A DNA stretch of 49,322 nucleotides from a virus: the IMG/VR virus record IMGVR_UViG_3300036820_000550, positions 1-49,322 of that record; one strand, 5' to 3'. A program made the position numbers and the translations under genes. Positions 7,477 to 15,754 of the stretch are shown piece by piece. The notes under the pieces are model-generated. The model was given only the letters and a program-made list of their open reading frames with translations. It made no database searches and had not been told where the DNA came from. Numbering within the stretch: position 1 is the stretch's first letter; the number at the start of each line of letters is the position of its first letter.

Positions 7477-9440
7477 TCAGGGCTGACCTCGGCGAATCCG
7501 GCATGATCCGTGTTACGGCCGGGTATACCGATACGGACCGCATGACGCAGATTCCGGGAGCGACGCATGACCGCCGAACTGAGACGTGGAAGATACCGCT
7601 TTCGTGGGCCAGCTGCTGCGTGCTAAGGGGTGTATTCGGGAAAGATCTTGAGGTCGGAGAAAAACTGAAGGACTGGTCGTGGAACATATGGACGCTCAGA
7701 ATAGAACCCGCGCTTAAGCTCAGAGAACTGGTAAAGCTGCCCGAACATTACCGAGACTCATGGCCCATCGCCGAGATAGAGAAAAATTCGGACCTTAAGC
7801 TGAAGCCATACCAGTGGGCCGATGTTGCGTTCATGGCTACAGCTGGTACGGCGCTGCTGGCTAACGAACCCGGACTTGGCAAAACCGCGTCCATGATCCG
7901 GACGCTTCAGGTACTGGCGGGTGCTGGCGATCCGAGCCCCCTTCCGGCTCTGGTCGTCTGCCCGAACAGCCTCAAGATAACGGTCTGGAAGCGCGAGCTG
8001 GAGAAATGGTCGCCGGAGCTGAGCGTAGTAGTGATCGATGGCGGCGTCGGAGCGAGACGTAAGCAGCTCACAGCTCCAGCCGACGTATACGTCATAAACT
8101 GGGACCTGCTGCGATACCATTCCAGGCTAGCTCCATACGGGCAAGAGACGCTGACCGAGGCGCAGAAGACGCCGAAAGAGCTCAACGCACTAGAATATCA
8201 CACCATCATCCTGGACGAAGCTCATAAGCTGCTGAATCCGAAAAGCCAGGTAACCCGAGCTGCCTGGTCCGTAATGAAAGATGCGCATTTCCGATTCGCG
8301 TTGACCGGCACGCCGATCGGAGACCATGTCGGCGATCTGTGGGGACTCCTCCACGGCATCGACCCAGCTGGATTCCCGGGCAAGACGCGGTATATGGAGC
8401 GCTACGCCCAGACCAGCTGGGGACTATGGGGCGGTCTCGAAGTACTGGGATTGAGATCCGATACCGCGGAAGAATTCCGCAAAGTGACCGAACCGGTCAT
8501 GAGGCGAATGCTCAAAGCCGTGGTGCTACCCCAGCTGCCGCCGAAACTCCCGGTCGCATACCGCCATACACCCATGACGCCCAAGCAAGCCAAAGCATAC
8601 CAGCAGATGAGCGACGATATGACGGCCGAGCTCAACGAGCTGCTGATCGCCACGGACCCGCTGGTAAAGCTAATCCGGCTCACGCAATTCGCGGCCGCAT
8701 CCGCGGAAACCGAAACCACGTCATGTTCCAGTTGCTACGGGAAAGGGGAACGCGACGGGGCGGAATGCAGGAAATGCGCGGGCAGCGGATCTCGGCAGAC
8801 CGTTAAGCTGAGCGCACCATCTAGTAAGGTGGACGACCTGGTAGAATTCCTAGAAGAGCTGGGCGAAGAACAGCTCGTGGTATGCGCGGTATCCAAGCAG
8901 CTGATCAAACTAGCCGCGGCCAGGCTAGAGAAGGAAAAAATCAGCCACGGGCTCGTTACCGGCGATCAAGATACGCTGGAGCGCGACATGGCCATTTCCA
9001 GATTCCAGTCCGGGAAGATCCGCGTCATCCTCTTCACACTGGGCACCGGCGCGGAAGGCATCACGCTTACCGCGGCTTCCAAAATCCTCTTCATGCAGGA
9101 GAGCTGGAGGACGCTGGAGAATACCCAAGCTGAAGACCGGATCCACCGTATCGGAGCGGAAAAGCACGATAGCATCCAAGTCATCAAGCAGATCACTCCC
9201 GGTACCGTGGAAGAAGCCAAAATCAGTATCTTGGCTGGCAAACTGGATAGAATTGAGGAAGTGCTCCGTGATCGTGAGCTGATGGAGCGACTTCTCGGGA
9301 CGGAGCAGACGGGAAAACGCAGGAAGGTGAGGAAACCAGATGGAAGCAGCGACGACGATCGATCTCGGCCCGATCCGGGTAGTGAACTGCCAGAAGATAA
9401 CCATGTCGGGGAACTCGGCGGTCTACCGGCTCACCCTTGA
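7473..9440 (+). CDS. SNF2/SF2-type DNA helicase with zinc insertion
   Basis: 655 residues, GTGA overlap with the RuvC-like gene. Motif I NEPGLGKT (residues 131-138), motif II DEAH (248-251), motif III LTGTP and motifs V/VI (GAEGITLT ... EDRIHRIG) are all present, so it is an ATP-driven SNF2-family DNA translocase. Between the two RecA-like lobes (about residues 417-440) are CSSCYGKG and CRKCAGSG, which resemble the CxxCxGxG zinc repeats of DnaJ. The C-terminus is basic/acidic low complexity and overlaps the next gene by 101 nt. It probably works with the polymerase and nuclease in replication or recombination. Confidence 0.92.
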   Translation: MIRADLGESGMIRVTAGYTDTDRMTQIPGATHDRRTETWKIPLSWASCCVLRGVFGKDLEVGEKLKDWSWNIWTLRIEPALKLRELVKLPEHYRDSWPIAEIEKNSDLKLKPYQWADVAFMATAGTALLANEPGLGKTASMIRTLQVLAGAGDPSPLPALVVCPNSLKITVWKRELEKWSPELSVVVIDGGVGARRKQLTAPADVYVINWDLLRYHSRLAPYGQETLTEAQKTPKELNALEYHTIILDEAHKLLNPKSQVTRAAWSVMKDAHFRFALTGTPIGDHVGDLWGLLHGIDPAGFPGKTRYMERYAQTSWGLWGGLEVLGLRSDTAEEFRKVTEPVMRRMLKAVVLPQLPPKLPVAYRHTPMTPKQAKAYQQMSDDMTAELNELLIATDPLVKLIRLTQFAAASAETETTSCSSCYGKGERDGAECRKCAGSGSRQTVKLSAPSSKVDDLVEFLEELGEEQLVVCAVSKQLIKLAAARLEKEKISHGLVTGDQDTLERDMAISRFQSGKIRVILFTLGTGAEGITLTAASKILFMQESWRTLENTQAEDRIHRIGAEKHDSIQVIKQITPGTVEEAKISILAGKLDRIEEVLRDRELMERLLGTEQTGKRRKVRKPDGSSDDDRSRPDPGSELPEDNHVGELGGLPAHP

Positions 9441-9546
9441 AGCCGGACCACACCAGGTAGTAATAGAAACATCTCAGCTTGGCAACAGCATCAGGCTGAT
9501 ACTGGACGATCAAATACTCGGCAGCACGACCATGAGTGCTTGGTGA
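9340..9546 (+). CDS. Small hypothetical protein overlapping the helicase gene
   Basis: 68 residues. ATG 9340 follows AAGGTGAGG by about 7 nt although it lies inside the helicase gene, giving a 101-nt out-of-frame overlap. An internal ATG at 9403 would shorten the overlap. The sequence is beta-rich (YRLTLEAGPHQVVIETSQLG) and looks like a small single-domain protein. It ends with GTGA overlapping the nuclease start. Function unknown. Confidence 0.6.
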   Translation: MEAATTIDLGPIRVVNCQKITMSGNSAVYRLTLEAGPHQVVIETSQLGNSIRLILDDQILGSTTMSAW

Positions 9547-10508
9547 ACCAGCTCACGCTGAGTAACAGCCAGCTCAGGTCCTGGCAGAAGTGCAAGAGGA
9601 ACTGGATGCTGGCATGGGAATACGGCTACTCACCGGATCCCAGCAAAGAATCGCCAGCCGGGGTCATGCACCTCGGCTCGGCGGTCCATCTTGCGCTGGA
9701 AGCGTGGTATGGCTATAGTATCGATCCGATCCAGGCACTGATCTGGAGCTACGGGCAGGACATAGCGGACCATCCGGGAGAAACGGATCGCACTAAGCTG
9801 GAGAAAGAGCTCGAACTGGCCATCGTCATGACCGAAGGATACTTGGCATGGGCGGCCGCCGAAGGAGTAGATGCCGGTATCACCATCCTGGGCTGCGAAA
9901 TAACGGTCCAGCATAATATAACGCTCCCCGATGGCACTCCGATTACGCTGAGTGCACGACTGGACCAGCTCTGCCAGCGGGAAAGCGATGGAGCCCTGCT
10001 TGCCCGCGACTTGAAGACGGTAGGGTCGCTCGGCCAGGCTCAGAAGCTGAGATTCTCTAGCCAGCTCGTATTCTATGCCATGATCCAAGCGCTGAAAGCG
10101 AAAGCCGAAGGCGGTATGAACCGGATAGCCGGCGGCGAGTATCTACTCATCAGCAGATCGAAGCGGACCAGCCGCGCTACGCCACCATTTTACCAGCGTG
10201 TTGAAGTTCCAGTCAGCCGCAGCACGCTTAATGCTACGTACATGCAGACCATCGCGATCGCTACCGAGATAGTAGAAACGAGGAAAAAGCTAGCCGCCGG
10301 AGAAGATCATCACGTGGTGGCTTACCCGCACTTCTCGGACCATTGCTCGTGGTCGTGCCCGTTTATCCAGGTATGCCCTCTGTTCGACGATGGCAGCCGC
10401 GCATGGGACATGATGGATGCTACGTTCGCAAAAGGCGATCCGTACGCGTACTACTCGGATGGTAAGATCAGCCGGCTGGTGGCTGCTATGAGCGCTGTTG
10501 TGGTATAA
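9543..10508 (+). CDS. Cas4/RecB-like PD-(D/E)XK nuclease
   Basis: 321 residues from GTG 9543 (GTGA with the previous gene). The N-terminal LSNSQLRSWQKCKRNWMLAW and LGSAVHLALEAWYG match the Cas4/RecB nuclease family entry helix. ARDLKTVGS supplies the D...K of motif III. The C-terminal HCSWSCPFIQVCP, together with the N-terminal cysteine, could ligate the iron-sulfur cluster found in this family. A role in DNA end processing or recombination is expected beside the SNF2 helicase. It is the last gene of the operon and ends just before an AGCNN repeat array. Confidence 0.88.
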   Translation: MNQLTLSNSQLRSWQKCKRNWMLAWEYGYSPDPSKESPAGVMHLGSAVHLALEAWYGYSIDPIQALIWSYGQDIADHPGETDRTKLEKELELAIVMTEGYLAWAAAEGVDAGITILGCEITVQHNITLPDGTPITLSARLDQLCQRESDGALLARDLKTVGSLGQAQKLRFSSQLVFYAMIQALKAKAEGGMNRIAGGEYLLISRSKRTSRATPPFYQRVEVPVSRSTLNATYMQTIAIATEIVETRKKLAAGEDHHVVAYPHFSDHCSWSCPFIQVCPLFDDGSRAWDMMDATFAKGDPYAYYSDGKISRLVAAMSAVVV

Positions 10509-10515
10509 TTGGTAA

Positions 10516-10622
10516 TAGCACAGCTCAGCAGAGCGCAGCTCAGTCTAGCTTAGCTATGCTCCGCTCCGCTCCGCTTTGCTCAGCAAAGCACAGCATAGCT
10601 GAGCCTAGCCCAGCGAAGCGAA
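10516..10622. repeat. AGCNN pentamer array (locus 1)
   Basis: About 20 consecutive 5-nt units of the form AGCNN, interrupted in the middle by five units in the opposite sense (YGCTY). This makes a fold-back GCTTTGCT/AGCAAAGC. It lies between two convergent operons. The 5-nt period rules out coding. Similar arrays occur at 27442 and 34394. Confidence 0.85.
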
Positions 10623-10686
10623 GAAAGAACAAGGCGCAGCATATAAAACCCGACCACCCGACCATCCGGGAACTGATCTGGCCGGA

Positions 10687-11205
10687 CTAAGAAGCTGGTG
10701 CTGAAGGCGGTGCGATGGCTTTTCGCGACCCCTGGAGTCTGGCGTTCTCTAGTTCGGCTTCCATCGCACGGATTTCCTGATCCACCTGGTCCAGTGTGAT
10801 GGAGTGCCTGGTAGGAGCATCCAGCCCGAGTAGCTTAGCTCTCCGTTCGCTGATCTTAAGCAAACCCATTACCGCTCTGGTAACCGGATCGTCATCCACC
10901 AGCGGCTCGCCGGTATAGGGATGACGGACCACGGTTCCGCCAGGAGAAGTCTGGTAATGGACGGTCATAGCGATCTTCAGCAGCGTCTTCATCATGTTAT
11001 CAAGTCGCGCTGACTCGATCTGGCGAATCTCGTCGACGGCTTCGATGACCGTATCCGCCAGTGACCTCTGGACGGCCTGACGAGCGCCGGATGCGTTACT
11101 CCAGCCCATTTCACGGGCAATACTCAGATACGAAAGGCCTTGCTGCCTAAGCAGCAAGGCCCGCGAATCTTTCTCGCGGTTTGCAAGTGTACGACGCCTA
11201 CCCAC
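10687..11205 (-). CDS. HTH protein, small-terminase-like
   Basis: 172 residues from GTG 11205. The longer ORF would read through the neighbouring gene, so I shortened it. A helix-turn-helix, LSYLSIAREMGWSNASGARQ, lies near residues 23-42. It is followed by a helical dimerisation-type region ending in RRAKLLGLDAP, a pattern common in actinophage HTH proteins annotated as small terminase subunits. DNA recognition is likely. Terminase function is inferred because no large terminase is in view. It sits downstream of the glycosyltransferase gene with an 11-bp inverted repeat between them. Confidence 0.65.
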   Translation of the reverse strand: MGRRRTLANREKDSRALLLRQQGLSYLSIAREMGWSNASGARQAVQRSLADTVIEAVDEIRQIESARLDNMMKTLLKIAMTVHYQTSPGGTVVRHPYTGEPLVDDDPVTRAVMGLLKISERRAKLLGLDAPTRHSITLDQVDQEIRAMEAELENARLQGSRKAIAPPSAPAS

Positions 11206-11216
11206 AAACTGCAATA

Positions 11217-11251
11217 TACCACGCTGTAAGTGGAATATATACAGCGTGGTA
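11217..11251. promoter_or_regulatory. 11-bp perfect inverted repeat before the HTH gene
   Basis: Arms 11217-11227 and 11241-11251 are perfectly complementary around an AT-rich 13-nt loop. It lies directly upstream of the GTG of the HTH gene and at the stop of the glycosyltransferase gene. It could be an operator for the HTH protein or an RNA hairpin controlling its translation. Confidence 0.6.
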
Positions 11252-12424
11252 TTAAAGTGATTTTGACCAAGTCTGGTTCGGCATCCAGGTAGGCGTCTTC
11301 CAGTAGTCAGCTTTTTCCGTGGCCGGCTCCGGACTTGAATCCGGTTCCGGCCTGAAAACCGCGGCCGGAGCAGCATCCTGACTAACGATCAAGTCGGGCT
11401 CACCGGCCATCCCCAGCGATACTCGAGCTTTCCGCGCTTTATCCTCGGCTCGGATCTGCACGGCTTTGCGATAGTCCCTGGAGAAACGTTTCGCCAGCTC
11501 AGACAGATAAGACCCCACGCTAGCGTAAAGTTCACGGTCCGTAACGATCATCGGCGTGCGGATCGCGCCCGGTATCATCTTGTGGAACACCCGAGAGCCG
11601 CCGCGACCGTTGGCCTTACCATTGTAGATGCCTATCTTGGCGGTTTCCGGGAATATCCGCTGGAGAGACACGGATCGCGCGGAATTGTAGTTCTTCCGCA
11701 TTCCGGTCGCGGATGCATGCTCTTTCATGTAACCGAGCATCGGCACCAGCAGAGCGGTAGAATTGTCCGTATTATTGCCGTACTGGTACGCGTGGGTAAT
11801 ATCGTCCTCATATGGGCCGTACCATTCCTCGCGTCCAGCCCCAATGCGCTCCAGGAATAGCGAGTATGGGAAACCGGTCCGGCTTATCACTAGCTTCTCA
11901 TTGGATGGAGGGACCGCGGTCAAGAACGCTCCGGTCATCCACCCGTTGGTGGACAGCGTGATAGCGGCGAGCACATCAGCATACATGCCGAGCCCACCTT
12001 CATCCTCAGCTATCCTCGAGCACGCCGTATAGTGGCGGCGGAACAGCGACAGGTCAATGAGGTTGTCATCGAGCTGGAGCACGGCCCAGCAGCCACGTTC
12101 CTCGGCCAGGCGGCATGCCCACTCCCGGCCCGCGAAGGCGCCGAGGAAAGCATCACTGCCTTTTACTAGCAGCTCCATGCCCATCCAGTGCTCCGCAGCA
12201 TAGTCTTCGGCCCAGTCACGGCCGTAAACCGATATCTCATGGCCATCACTCTCGTAGCCCGGCGCATCGACACTGCTGACTACCCATACCGGCGGAGCCG
12301 TGATACCATTCAGCGCATGGAGCATCAGCGAGGTAGGACGAGATCCGAGCTTCGGCCGGCCGCCGGTGATGATGACGGGGAGGATGCCTTTGAGCAAGTC
12401 CCGCGAAATAAGCCGTGATGCCAT
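11252..12424 (-). CDS. Putative glycosyltransferase (possible DNA-base TAGT-like)
   Basis: 390 residues. The N-terminus PVIITGGRP...SL, a WVVS strand, QLDDN near residues 121-125 (an Asp-Asp metal/nucleotide-sugar motif) and GPYEDD near 221-226 form a GT-A-like glycosyltransferase pattern. It resembles the TET/JBP-associated glycosyltransferases (TAGT) predicted to decorate hydroxymethylated bases in actinophage DNA. ParB-like, HU and uracil-DNA-glycosylase-fold genes lie in the same strand block, which fits a DNA-modification role, but no TET/JBP oxygenase or hydroxymethylase is in the window. The C-terminal 60 residues are charged and low complexity. An unrelated glycosyltransferase acting on protein or envelope remains possible. 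Confidence 0.55.
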   Translation of the reverse strand: MASRLISRDLLKGILPVIITGGRPKLGSRPTSLMLHALNGITAPPVWVVSSVDAPGYESDGHEISVYGRDWAEDYAAEHWMGMELLVKGSDAFLGAFAGREWACRLAEERGCWAVLQLDDNLIDLSLFRRHYTACSRIAEDEGGLGMYADVLAAITLSTNGWMTGAFLTAVPPSNEKLVISRTGFPYSLFLERIGAGREEWYGPYEDDITHAYQYGNNTDNSTALLVPMLGYMKEHASATGMRKNYNSARSVSLQRIFPETAKIGIYNGKANGRGGSRVFHKMIPGAIRTPMIVTDRELYASVGSYLSELAKRFSRDYRKAVQIRAEDKARKARVSLGMAGEPDLIVSQDAAPAAVFRPEPDSSPEPATEKADYWKTPTWMPNQTWSKSL

Positions 12425-12426
12425 TT

Positions 12427-13098
12427 TTACGCTACCGCCTTCGGGCGACGCCTGCCGGGACCACGGTCCTTGTAGCTCCTGAGAACCTCGGCCGTGAAGA
12501 GCTGCTCTCTCGGCACGCCGAGCAGCATCTCGGCTCGGGCGATGAGAGATTCGGTGGGCAGGCAGTTACCATAGCTCCAAGCTCCGAAGTTCCCTTCATT
12601 GAAACTGCCGATTCCGGGCAGATCCAACGCGTTGGCGGAGTGGGTGAGATCTTTGGCGGTGAAGCCTTTCTGGCGCATGACTTCGCGGATGGGCTGCCAG
12701 CCCCAGCGGGTAATCTTACGTTTTTCGCCGCCAGCTGAATAGTAGCCTTTCTGGCGGATCTGCTTGAGGATCTCGATAACGTAGTCGGTCAGCTGCTCGG
12801 CTCGCGGCTTATCGCTGCGAAAGATGATTCGCCATAGCCCATATTCGTTGATGATGATCATATCTTGGGGGCCCCCAGGGGTATCCATTGAATGGACCCC
12901 CTTATGTCTGCTTTGTACCCTAGGTGCCGAACTGATATCTCTGATTCCAAGGTAGTCGCAAACATCCTTCATGATCCACCACGGCTCGTCTTCCTTTATG
13001 ATCATCCGTAGAGGAACACTCTGGACAGGAATAGCAAAGCTGTAGACACCGCGTTTATCCGGTTCGGCGAGTTCGAGGAAGTTAAAGATACTATCCAT
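12427..13098 (-). CDS. BRO-N domain protein (phage antirepressor type)
   Basis: 223 residues from ATG 13098; in-frame ATGs at 13137/13140 are alternatives. A BRO-N domain covers about residues 20-115 (IIKEDEPWWIMKDVCDYLGI ... SMDTPGGPQDMIIINEYGLWRIIF). The C-terminal half is a different, basic DNA-binding-like region. BRO-N proteins bind DNA and often act as phage antirepressors or regulators. TATACT lies 7 nt before ATG 13098, so the transcript may be nearly leaderless. A decayed second copy of the BRO-N domain lies immediately upstream. Confidence 0.8.
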   Translation of the reverse strand: MDSIFNFLELAEPDKRGVYSFAIPVQSVPLRMIIKEDEPWWIMKDVCDYLGIRDISSAPRVQSRHKGVHSMDTPGGPQDMIIINEYGLWRIIFRSDKPRAEQLTDYVIEILKQIRQKGYYSAGGEKRKITRWGWQPIREVMRQKGFTAKDLTHSANALDLPGIGSFNEGNFGAWSYGNCLPTESLIARAEMLLGVPREQLFTAEVLRSYKDRGPGRRRPKAVA

Positions 13099-13136
13099 GG
13101 TTGTTAGTATAGTACCTGAAATAGAACTAGGTGACA

Positions 13137-13280
13137 TCATCCCGGATCGGCGATGATGACCATATCTTGAGGGCCTTTCAGGGTATCTACTGGATATATA
13201 CCCTTGTCGTCATCATCGAGCTTCCTGCAGCTGTCCCGATATTATTGGAGAGCCCGAGATGCGAACTTCAGGATGTCCAT
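13137..13280 (-). pseudogene. BRO-N domain remnant with in-frame stop
   Basis: Read on the minus strand from ATG 13280, this gives MDILKFASRALQ, a stop, then LDDDDKGIYPVDTLKGPQDM and VIIADPG. The second part is clearly BRO-N and similar to the intact copy (KGVHSMDTPGGPQDMIIINEYG). At DNA level the two share CATATCTTG, GGGCC and GGGTATC blocks. The intact gene begins where the remnant ends. Probably a tandem duplication, or a recombined domain, that has decayed. Confidence 0.75.
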
Positions 13281-13322
13281 GATGGTCATCATAGCAGTAT
13301 TTCAGTACTTTTATCCAGCCTT

Positions 13323-13574
13323 TTATAGCTCAGCAGGATAATCAGCCGGATGGTCATGATGAGAGATCGGGCCGGGTTCATTACTTTCCCGGATCGGCTC
13401 CCGGACCGCGGGCCCCTGAATCTCCAGCGTGATATCCCCTATATCCAGCCTCAGCGCTTTGTGGTAGTAGCCGTCCACGGTAGTATGCGAGGTCTCGATG
13501 TTCTGCCAGTTTCTCAGCTGCTGCTCGAGGTGCTTGTACTCACGATACGCGAGGCGGAGATAAATATCGGTCAT
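13323..13574 (-). CDS. Small hypothetical protein
   Basis: 83 residues from ATG 13574, which follows GGGGGAGAG; the upstream ATG of the longer frame lacks such a site. Tyr- and His-rich, with a helical N-terminus (LAYREYKHLEQQLRNW) and a beta-strand centre. No recognised family. It lies 19 nt downstream of the ParB-like gene and is probably co-transcribed. Confidence 0.65.
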   Translation of the reverse strand: MTDIYLRLAYREYKHLEQQLRNWQNIETSHTTVDGYYHKALRLDIGDITLEIQGPAVREPIRESNEPGPISHHDHPADYPAEL

Positions 13575-13593
13575 GACAGCTCTCTCCCCCCGG

Positions 13594-14196
13594 CTACTTC
13601 TGGTTCCCATAGCGGATATTCACCGCGCCAGGAAGCTCGAGGATAAGAGGCGCGGCGAGCTCTGCGTTCTCCTTGGTATCAAAGGTGCACGTGAGTTTAT
13701 GCGTATCGGTAATAAGCTGCTCGGTCTCGTCATCTAGATCTAGCAGTGCCTGCTGCTGGGATTCCTCGAATTCGGTGACGAGCCCCATCCAGTCTGCCAG
13801 GTCCAGTGTCTCGGCATAGCCATCCAAGTCGCTGAGTTCAGTGAGTAGCAGAGGGTAATCCCACGTGCTATAATCTCTACTTCTGTTGTCAGCAATACGA
13901 AGAGCCCGGATCTGCTCGGGGGTTAGCCGAGTTTCGACTACTACCGGTACTTCGGAAAGTCCCAGTTTAATTGCAGCTTGGCGTCGAGTATGGCCGATTA
14001 TGATCGTCATCTCACCATCAACGACGATATTCTGCTGCCATCCGAATTCTTTGATGCTAGCTGCTACCTGCTCAACAGCTTTAGCAGAAATCTTTCGAGG
14101 ATTCCGTGAATAAGGATGGATACTGGTAACTGGAACGAACCGGACATCACCCATCGGGTGGGCCAGAATATCCGCGACGCTGCTGGTATCCGTCAT
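13594..14196 (-). CDS. ParB/Srx-like domain protein
   Basis: 200 residues. The N-terminal half is a ParB N-terminal (ParBc/sulfiredoxin-fold) domain: VTSIHPYSRNPRKIS, VDGEMTIIIGHTRRQAAIKLG and VPVVVETRLTPEQ with IADNRS. The GHTRRQAA motif is the phosphate/nucleotide-binding box; CTPase or nuclease activity is known in some relatives. There is no ParA partner here, so plasmid-style partitioning is unlikely. Phage ParB-like domains are often found beside DNA methyltransferases or base-modification genes. Here it lies between a putative glycosyltransferase and a UDG-fold protein. Confidence 0.85.
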   Translation of the reverse strand: MTDTSSVADILAHPMGDVRFVPVTSIHPYSRNPRKISAKAVEQVAASIKEFGWQQNIVVDGEMTIIIGHTRRQAAIKLGLSEVPVVVETRLTPEQIRALRIADNRSRDYSTWDYPLLLTELSDLDGYAETLDLADWMGLVTEFEESQQQALLDLDDETEQLITDTHKLTCTFDTKENAELAAPLILELPGAVNIRYGNQK

Positions 14197-14238
14197 GACT
14201 TCACACTACTCCGCTAGACGATGCGCCGTCAACTGGCG

Positions 14239-14529
14239 TCACTCGCCGTTCCCACCATTTACCGTGGAGCGAAGATCGGCTCCGGCGCGGAATACCACCG
14301 CGGTCTTAGCCGGTACGTGGATCTTCTCACCATTGAGGGGGTTACGCGCTTCGCGCTCATTCCTCGCCACCGGCATGAAAGTACCGAAGCCGGTAATGGT
14401 GACGCGATCGCCACCGGCTACCGCAGCGGTAATGGCTTTGGTCACCGCATTGAGCGACTTTTTCGCGTGAGCTATATCTTCGCCTAGATCGTCCGCTATG
14501 AGCTGGACGAGATCGCTCTTGGTCGTCAT
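14239..14529 (-). CDS. HU/IHF-family DNA-bending protein
   Basis: 96 residues from ATG 14529 (MTTKSDLVQL). The typical HU order is present: the helical N-terminus, GGDRVTITGFGTF, and the DNA-contact arm EREARNPLNGEKIHVPAKTAVVFRAG. HU bends DNA and organises nucleoids. A phage copy could compact phage DNA or help replication initiation near the iteron region 1.5 kb away. Length and motifs match the family exactly. Confidence 0.95.
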   Translation of the reverse strand: MTTKSDLVQLIADDLGEDIAHAKKSLNAVTKAITAAVAGGDRVTITGFGTFMPVARNEREARNPLNGEKIHVPAKTAVVFRAGADLRSTVNGGNGE

Positions 14530-14534
14530 GTCGG

Positions 14535-15365
14535 TCACGCCTCCGGTGATGCGCACTCAGCTTGGTGGATACTCCAAGAAAATCTTACCACGGCTGTGAC
14601 CATTAAGTACATGCTATCGCTGGGCGAATCTAGCTTTATTTTTTCCGCGGAGCGTGCCAGCGCTATAAGGATCTCCCTCGCCTTAGCCGGCTCGCCTCGC
14701 CCACATGGGAAGTAGCTAGGAACGATCGTAGAACCATCTCCATCCGTACTCCTGTAGTTACACCCAGGATGATGGTACGTCAGCTCCAGCGGCGTTCTGG
14801 TCGCACCGAGGTGCTGGTAGACATCAGCCATCCGGACCGGCTTACTCAGCATGAGTGAAGTAACCAGCCCGCCCATCGTAGCGATGTACCGCGGCCTTAC
14901 CATGGCCAGCTCATCGCGGAGCAGCTTCAGCCATCCGCGAGCGTACGTCATGGTAGGCATAGCCGACGTCGTGCGGCACGCTTTGACCAGATTGGTTATA
15001 TACAGCCCCGCATCGGCCGCAGCTCGGTAAACTCGCTCCGCATCGGATGGCTTCCAGCTCCCATCCTCCGGTAGCGTCAGCAGCTCGGCTCCATCGCCTA
15101 TCAGCTCGCAACTGACCAGGAACTTCCACATCCGGCTGGCTCCGATATGAGGCGCTCGTAGTTCATCCGGCCATCCATCCCTGGCGGCCTGATTCCGGTA
15201 GGTGGGATTGACGAACACCAGCGCCAGCCATGGCCGGTCGGTCTGGCCTCCAGACCACACCGGTGCGATGGTGCTCCAGCTTGAGTCGCCGGATGGCGCC
15301 CCCGCACTCCGGAACAGAGCTTCGAGCTCCCCGGCTACCCGGCCATGGCGGACGGCTCCACTCAT
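14535..15365 (-). CDS. Uracil-DNA-glycosylase-fold protein
   Basis: 276 residues. The motif order resembles the UDG superfamily (family 4/5-like): VFVNPTYRNQAA in place of the water-activating loop, YITNLVKACRTT like the NVVKCRP strand, RYIATMGGLVTSLML, and TYHHPGCNYR as the DNA-insertion HP loop. This predicts excision or recognition of a modified base. In its setting (glycosyltransferase, ParB, HU) it might act on hypermodified bases or host uracil. The C-terminal 25 residues look unstructured. It overlaps the preceding gene by 4 nt. Confidence 0.7.
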   Translation of the reverse strand: MSGAVRHGRVAGELEALFRSAGAPSGDSSWSTIAPVWSGGQTDRPWLALVFVNPTYRNQAARDGWPDELRAPHIGASRMWKFLVSCELIGDGAELLTLPEDGSWKPSDAERVYRAAADAGLYITNLVKACRTTSAMPTMTYARGWLKLLRDELAMVRPRYIATMGGLVTSLMLSKPVRMADVYQHLGATRTPLELTYHHPGCNYRSTDGDGSTIVPSYFPCGRGEPAKAREILIALARSAEKIKLDSPSDSMYLMVTAVVRFSWSIHQAECASPEA

Positions 15366-15754
15366 CCTTTCCAGTATCCTCTCCCCGACTCCGAGTCCAC
15401 CCAGGCCAGCTGCTCGCCGACGCTGACCTGATCGCTACTCGGGAAGTTCATGACGAACCATGCTCGGTGCTGAGCCGGCCAGATGCGGTATCTGGCGATG
15501 TGGACCGCATCCGGCGGGTAGATATAGACGAATCCGTCATAGGACAAGCTCTCCAGCGCCTGATCCGCGACCGGATATCCATCCCCGATCCCGGCCTCCT
15601 CGATGGCTGCTTCTCCGGCCTTGACGCACTCCGCCATGCTAGCTCCGGCGTGATTTTCCAGGTAAGCGACGATGGCTGCCCTCACCAGCTTTACCACTTC
15701 ACCACTGTTCATGATTTTGACTATAGCCAAGACGGCTCCGGGGGCCCTGGACAT
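15362..15754 (-). CDS. Hypothetical protein
   Basis: 130 residues from ATG 15754; an in-frame ATG at 15712 lies 7 nt after TATAGT and could be a leaderless start. The region VVKLVRAAIVAYLENHAGASMAECVKAG is helical and winged-helix-like, followed by LSYDGFVYIYPPDAVHIARYR. Possibly a small DNA-binding protein. Its stop overlaps the UDG-like gene start. Confidence 0.65.
   Translation of the reverse strand: MSRAPGAVLAIVKIMNSGEVVKLVRAAIVAYLENHAGASMAECVKAGEAAIEEAGIGDGYPVADQALESLSYDGFVYIYPPDAVHIARYRIWPAQHRAWFVMNFPSSDQVSVGEQLAWVDSESGRGYWKG

Noticed and set aside
10498-10510. TATAAT at 10504 as a promoter
   Set aside because: No -35 hexamer at the proper distance; it lies at the end of the nuclease gene and no gene follows on that strand.
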